Assembly (NCBI GenBank): GCA_004562765.1
Contig: SFRL01000007.1
Location: 29,790 to 93,789 of the forward strand
Direction of reading: 5' to 3'
Length of the DNA: 64,000 nucleotides
DNA from: a bacterium
Lineage (GTDB): Bacteria; Bacillota; Clostridia; Lachnospirales; Lachnospiraceae
In this document: positions 60,660-64,000 of the stretch, in pieces
Layout of the letters: every line of letters starts with the position of its first letter
Numbering within the stretch: the first letter of the stretch is position 1
The notes under the pieces: generated by a model
What the model saw: only the letters and a program-made list of their open reading frames with translations
What the model was told of the DNA's origin: nothing
Databases searched by the model: none
Program-made: the position numbers and the translations under genes

Positions 60660-62093
60660 TTATTTTGCACCGTGTTTCTTATAAGGCTGCTCCACATTTT
60701 TTGTGAAGAGCATCTCGAATGCTGCAACCAGATACTTTCTGGTGTCTGCATAGTCAACAATACGGTCTACATAACCGCGTCTTGCAGCAGTCTTGACATC
60801 ACCCTGAAGTGCGTCATATTCCTTTGCCTTCTCAGCGATCACATCAGCAGACGCATCTGCATACATGATCTTTGCTGCCAGATTTGCATCCATCATTCCA
60901 ACCTTTGCATCCGGCCATGCATATACCAGATCCGCTCCGAGAGCCTTGGAATTCATTACTGCGTATGCGCTTCCGTAAGCCTTGTCCGCAATCACGTTCA
61001 CCTTGGGAACCGTTGCATTTGCAAATGCATAAGTCAGACGAGCCAGTGCCTTCGCAAGGTTCTTCTCAGAACACATACATGCCTTAAATCCGGTTGCGTT
61101 TGTAAAGGAAACAACAGGAATCTCAAATGCATCGCAGAATGCGATAAAATCAGCAGCCTTGTTGCAGCCTCTTGCAGTCAGGCTTGCCTCAAAGTCCTCT
61201 GCCTTCTCGCCGTCCACATACAGCTCAGTTGCATTTGCAACCGCACCGATGGTCATGCCGTTCAGCTTGATGAATCCGGTTACCATCTCCTTCGCATATG
61301 CTGCCTTTGTCTCAACGAAGACATGTCCGTCTGAGATCTCGCTGAGCACATATCTGGAATCACCCTTCATCACGTCCAGACTTGCACATGCACGGTTCAG
61401 ATCATCGCCACAGTCATCTACGACGCCTGCCTGTGCATTGTTTCCGGGAAGCATTGTAACGAGTTCGCGGATCTGAGCGAAGATCTCCTCTGTTGTGCCG
61501 ACACCGTCAACGGTACCTGCCTCCTCACTCTGGAAAGCAGCAGATGCTGTGTCACACTTGTTCGCATTGTTTCCGGGAATTGCATTCGGTGAATTGACAA
61601 AGATCTTTGCCTTCTCTGTCTCTGCGAATGTAAAGTCTGAAAGAGCAGGTACAACTGCCATGCCACCGCCACAGGTTCCGAACACTGCCGTGATCTGGGG
61701 AACCACACCGGATGCTGCCACCTGTTTTGCATACAGGGTTCCTACTGCCTCCAGTGCATCAACGGACTCCTGCAGTCTCATACCTGCACAGTCGATCAGA
61801 CCGATGATCGGAGCACCCATCTTGACTGCCATGTCATACAGACCTGCAATCTTCTTTGCATGCATCTCTCCGATCGTACCACCAAGCACACCTGCGTCCT
61901 GACTATACACAAATACAAGATTTCCATCGATCAGGCCGTGTCCGATGACAACGCCGTCCGAAGGAGTATCTGTGTTTGACAGGTCGAAATCTGTGCTTCT
62001 TGCAGTAACAAGTGAGCCGATTTCCATAAAACTGTTCTCGTCGACTAATCCGGCGATGCGCTGCATTGCCAAATTATCATTACCATTACTCAT
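60660..62093 (-). CDS. mmdA: Methylmalonyl-CoA decarboxylase/carboxyltransferase alpha (MmdA / 12S type)
   Basis: A 477-residue biotin-dependent carboxyltransferase of the PccB/MmdA family with two crotonase-like halves. Motifs are VYSQDAGVLGGTIGEMHAKK near residue 60 and GMRLQESVDALEAVGTLYAK near 93 and AVFGTCGGGMAVVPALSD near 125. The second half has SFTNATGFKACMCSEKNLAK near 325. The ATG at 62093 (GGAGG eight bases upstream) is chosen over 62186. First gene of the cluster mmdA-oadG-bccp-oadB-oadA. Substrate is methylmalonyl-CoA or malonyl-CoA. Confidence 0.9.
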   Translation of the reverse strand: MSNGNDNLAMQRIAGLVDENSFMEIGSLVTARSTDFDLSNTDTPSDGVVIGHGLIDGNLVFVYSQDAGVLGGTIGEMHAKKIAGLYDMAVKMGAPIIGLIDCAGMRLQESVDALEAVGTLYAKQVAASGVVPQITAVFGTCGGGMAVVPALSDFTFAETEKAKIFVNSPNAIPGNNANKCDTASAAFQSEEAGTVDGVGTTEEIFAQIRELVTMLPGNNAQAGVVDDCGDDLNRACASLDVMKGDSRYVLSEISDGHVFVETKAAYAKEMVTGFIKLNGMTIGAVANATELYVDGEKAEDFEASLTARGCNKAADFIAFCDAFEIPVVSFTNATGFKACMCSEKNLAKALARLTYAFANATVPKVNVIADKAYGSAYAVMNSKALGADLVYAWPDAKVGMMDANLAAKIMYADASADVIAEKAKEYDALQGDVKTAARRGYVDRIVDYADTRKYLVAAFEMLFTKNVEQPYKKHGAK

Positions 62094-62157
62094 TCTTTCT
62101 ACCTCCGTATATATTTTAGTGCTTAAATTTTTAGAAAGCAAAAATTTCGCTATAGTA

Positions 62158-62186
62158 AGTATATAGGTTTTCCGATTCTTTTTCAA
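62158..62186 (-). promoter_or_regulatory. Promoter of the decarboxylase cluster
   Basis: On the minus strand TTGAAA (62186-62181), a 17-base spacer and TATACT (62163-62158) lie about 65 bases before mmdA. Confidence 0.8.
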
Positions 62187-62213
62187 TAGTAATTGTTAAA
62201 AATTTGGCAAATA

Positions 62214-63385
62214 TTAAACAAAAAAACTTTCTAGCAGAAAACGCGTATAATACGTCATATTTTTTGCTTCTACCCCATTTGAGGCATAGATCCCTGCGCA
62301 GTATAAAAGCTGTCTGGAACCGTCTGCTTTTTTCAGGTAATAACGCACCTCTCCTCCCTCCTGTCCAAGCGTGACCGGTGCTTCTGCCCGAAAGTTCAAA
62401 TGCTCCTCACATTCAATTTGTTCATCAGCGCGTAATAGCAGGCGGATCGGCTCATGATTTTCTTCTTCCAGCCGCACGACCGGCAGTTCATAAGGATCAC
62501 CGCTTGCGGCAGCTCCGCCTGTAATGGCATATTCCCAGCATCCCAGCGGCTGCGCATATGTCCGGTATTCATAATTTTCGATTCCATAGGAAAACAGTTT
62601 TTTGCAGTCTTTCCATTTATATGTCTTGTTGTTCGGCCAGCCACATCCCAAAAGAGCCACTACAAATGTGCATCCGTCACGTTCCACCGCTCCTACATAA
62701 CAATATCCGGCATCAGCAGTAAATCCGGTCTTTCCGGACAACGCGCCGTCCATCATCTGCAAAAACGCATTGTGATTCTGACAGGAAAAGCTGCGTTTCC
62801 CGGACAGATCCTGAAACGTATAGCTCTGCGTCTGTGTGATCTTTAAAAACTCTTCTGCTTTCGGCGAACGAAGTATGCAATAAGACATGATCCTTGCCAG
62901 ATCGATGGCACTCGTTCCGTGAGAATTTATACTGTCTGAATCATCCAGCCCGTTCGGTGTGATAAAATAGGTCTGCTCACATCCGATCTCTGCAGCTTTT
63001 TCATTCATAAGTGCCGCAAACTTTTCCACACTGCCGCCCACATGCTCTGCGATCGCCACCGCAGAATCATTGTGCGATTCCAGCATCAGCGAATAACACA
63101 AGATGCAGCACGCTTTGACACGGTGACGGTCTCACCGGGGTTCGCACGCTCCAATGTCAGTATGAGTGTCATGATCTTTGTTGTACTGGCATTTGCGCGA
63201 TGTACATTTCCTTCTTTTTCATAAAGTACGCGTCCGCTGTCCGCATCCATCAAACACGCGGAAAGCGCATATAATTGTCCCGGTTCACTGATCATTTCCT
63301 CCGCATTTGCCCGTACATTGTTCATATTCAATACGAGTCCCATACTCAAAAGAAACACCATTATTTTTTTCCACAGCCTGTGCAT
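62214..63385 (-). pseudogene. D-alanyl-D-alanine carboxypeptidase (DacF type) with frameshifting deletion
   Basis: The N-terminal half has a signal peptide (ending NNVRANA) and the SxxK motif ASTTKIMT. The C-terminal half has SHN (the SxN motif) in LMLESHNDSAVAIAEHVGGS and SGKTGFT. Relatives have about 20 more residues between VSKRAAS and CYSLMLESHND, where here the frame breaks (stop near 63088). So a deletion of roughly 57-61 bases joined two frames. The C-terminal part extends to 62214 with a PBP5-like C-terminal domain. Start ATG at 63385 (AGGTGGG before it) or 63424. The gene normally trims pentapeptides in spore or vegetative peptidoglycan. Confidence 0.8.
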
Positions 63386-63452
63386 CATCCCACCTGCCAG
63401 AAGTCTTTGTATCATCCTATACAAAAACCTTTCATTTCATACAAATATTTCA

Positions 63453-63480
63453 TTGTCTCAGCGCAAAAATATGGTATAAT
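63453..63480 (+). promoter_or_regulatory. Promoter of xpt
   Basis: TTGTCT at 63453-63458, 16-base spacer, perfect TATAAT at 63475-63480. Confidence 0.75.
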
Positions 63481-63486
63481 GAGTGC

Positions 63487-63590
63487 AAACGAGTCAACAT
63501 GCCAGCATGATTGACGAGTGACGAATGCTGATCGTGACCGGTGTTGTCACGATATACTTTCTTTTTAAATATTTCTGAGAGGTAGATACT
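63487..63590 (+). ncRNA. Structured xpt leader, alternative hairpins (unrecognised)
   Basis: After the promoter the leader can form hairpin 1 (GTCAACATG with CATGATTGAC, 63493-63515), alternative hairpin 2 (CAGCAT 63503-63508 with ATGCTG 63525-63530, which breaks hairpin 1) and hairpin 3 (ATCGTGAC/GTCACGAT, 63531-63553), followed by ATACTTTCTTTTT. Mutually exclusive hairpins followed by a T-rich stretch suggest an attenuator or riboswitch. The consensus of the purine riboswitch usually found before xpt is not seen. Confidence 0.5.
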
Positions 63591-64000
63591 ATGAAATTAC
63601 TTGAAGACAAAATTCTCAGTGACGGCATCGCTGTCAATGAAAACATTTTGAAAGTCGACAGCTTCATCAATCATCAGGTTGATCCGGAACTGATGATGAA
63701 ACTCGGCAAAGAACTTGCCGACCATTTTCAGGACAAGGGTGTCACCAAAGTTGCAACGATCGAGAGTTCCGGGATCGCACCCGCGCTCACATGTGCAATG
63801 GCACTCGGCGTTCCCATGATCATCTTAAAAAAGCAGCCTTCCAAGACCCTCAACAGTGATCTGTACCAGACGATCGTCACATCTTATACAAAAGGCACCA
63901 GTTATGAGCTGACTCTCTCCAGCAAATACATTACGGCCGATGACCACGTACTCATCGTAGACGATTTTCTGGCAAACGGCGAGGCAGCCACCGGTGCACT
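63591..64000 (+). CDS. xpt: Xanthine phosphoribosyltransferase (3' end outside window)
   Basis: The first 136 codons are present. Start MKLLEDKILSDGIAVNENIL, then SFINHQVDPELM near residue 25, ATIESSGIAPALTCAMALGV near residue 57 and the PRPP motif VLIVDDFLANGEAATGA at the edge are typical of Xpt, which salvages xanthine to XMP. A GAGAGG precedes the ATG. It has its own promoter and leader. Confidence 0.94.
   Translation, partial: MKLLEDKILSDGIAVNENILKVDSFINHQVDPELMMKLGKELADHFQDKGVTKVATIESSGIAPALTCAMALGVPMIILKKQPSKTLNSDLYQTIVTSYTKGTSYELTLSSKYITADDHVLIVDDFLANGEAATGA

Noticed and set aside
63483..63590. Guanine/adenine-type purine riboswitch before xpt
   Set aside because: The conserved junction and loop bases (for example the TATA...CCTGA/ATGG pattern) are absent, so only a generic structured leader is claimed.
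1..64000. tRNA, rRNA, CRISPR arrays, prophage or complete insertion sequences
   Set aside because: Looked for along the window; nothing with the required features was seen by eye, and no scan could be run.

Overview
The window looks like a chromosomal segment of a spore-forming, anaerobic, pectin-using Firmicute, most likely family Lachnospiraceae (class Clostridia). The evidence is an alpha/beta-type small acid-soluble spore protein, YlbJ- and GerW-type sporulation proteins, Bacillus/Clostridium-type gene order (yicC-remA-gmk-rpoZ; rsmD-coaD; yloU-yloV-recG), a complete RNF complex, a sodium-pumping biotin decarboxylase cluster, and AGGAGG-type ribosome binding sites throughout. No rRNA, tRNA, CRISPR array, prophage or transposase gene was seen. 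Nearly all of it is ordinary, densely packed chromosome on the minus strand.

Layout. 1-10 kb: an M23 peptidase running off the left edge, ylbJ, then a minus-strand housekeeping chain (yicC, remA, gmk, rpoZ, rimO, pgsA, pncC, rsmD, coaD, a coiled-coil protein), with rqcH and a spore protein on the plus strand. 10-27 kb: recG, yloV and yloU, rpmB, a gerW-type sporulation cluster with a previously easy-to-miss 48-residue membrane ORF, NUDIX, a PBP/SEDS pair, a U32 peptidase, zapA, ruvBA, a membrane protein/NusG-II pair resembling EetB/EetA, miaB and a DUF896 protein. 27-30 kb: apbE, a PAS-like protein and a diphosphate-type phosphofructokinase interrupted by an in-frame TGA.

30-41 kb is a pectin/rhamnogalacturonan locus: ABC importer (binding protein and two permeases), GH28, GH105, a GH88/105 remnant, YesL and a TIM-barrel isomerase, divergent from a LacI regulator and a cytoplasmic pectin methylesterase. 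Two LacI/cre-type operators sit between the divergent promoters. 42-47 kb is rnfCDGEAB. 47-50 kb holds a YprB-like nuclease, a glycosyltransferase and a CheR whose tail is frameshifted beside a roughly 255-bp imperfect palindrome (MITE-like). 50-57 kb is rpsA-ispH-cmk-oxidoreductase-RpiR regulator-L,D-transpeptidase. 57-62 kb is a sodium-pump decarboxylase/transcarboxylase cluster. The right end has a DacF-type carboxypeptidase broken by a frameshifting deletion and xpt with a structured leader.

Together the genes suggest pectin oligomer import and intracellular breakdown feeding glycolysis through PPi-PFK, with ion gradients managed by RNF (flavinylated by ApbE) and a biotin-dependent sodium pump. 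The least explained items are the palindromic element next to cheR, the xpt leader RNA, the paired operators in front of the PFK gene, and three disrupted genes in one window. Family assignments rest on reading motifs by eye; no database search was run.
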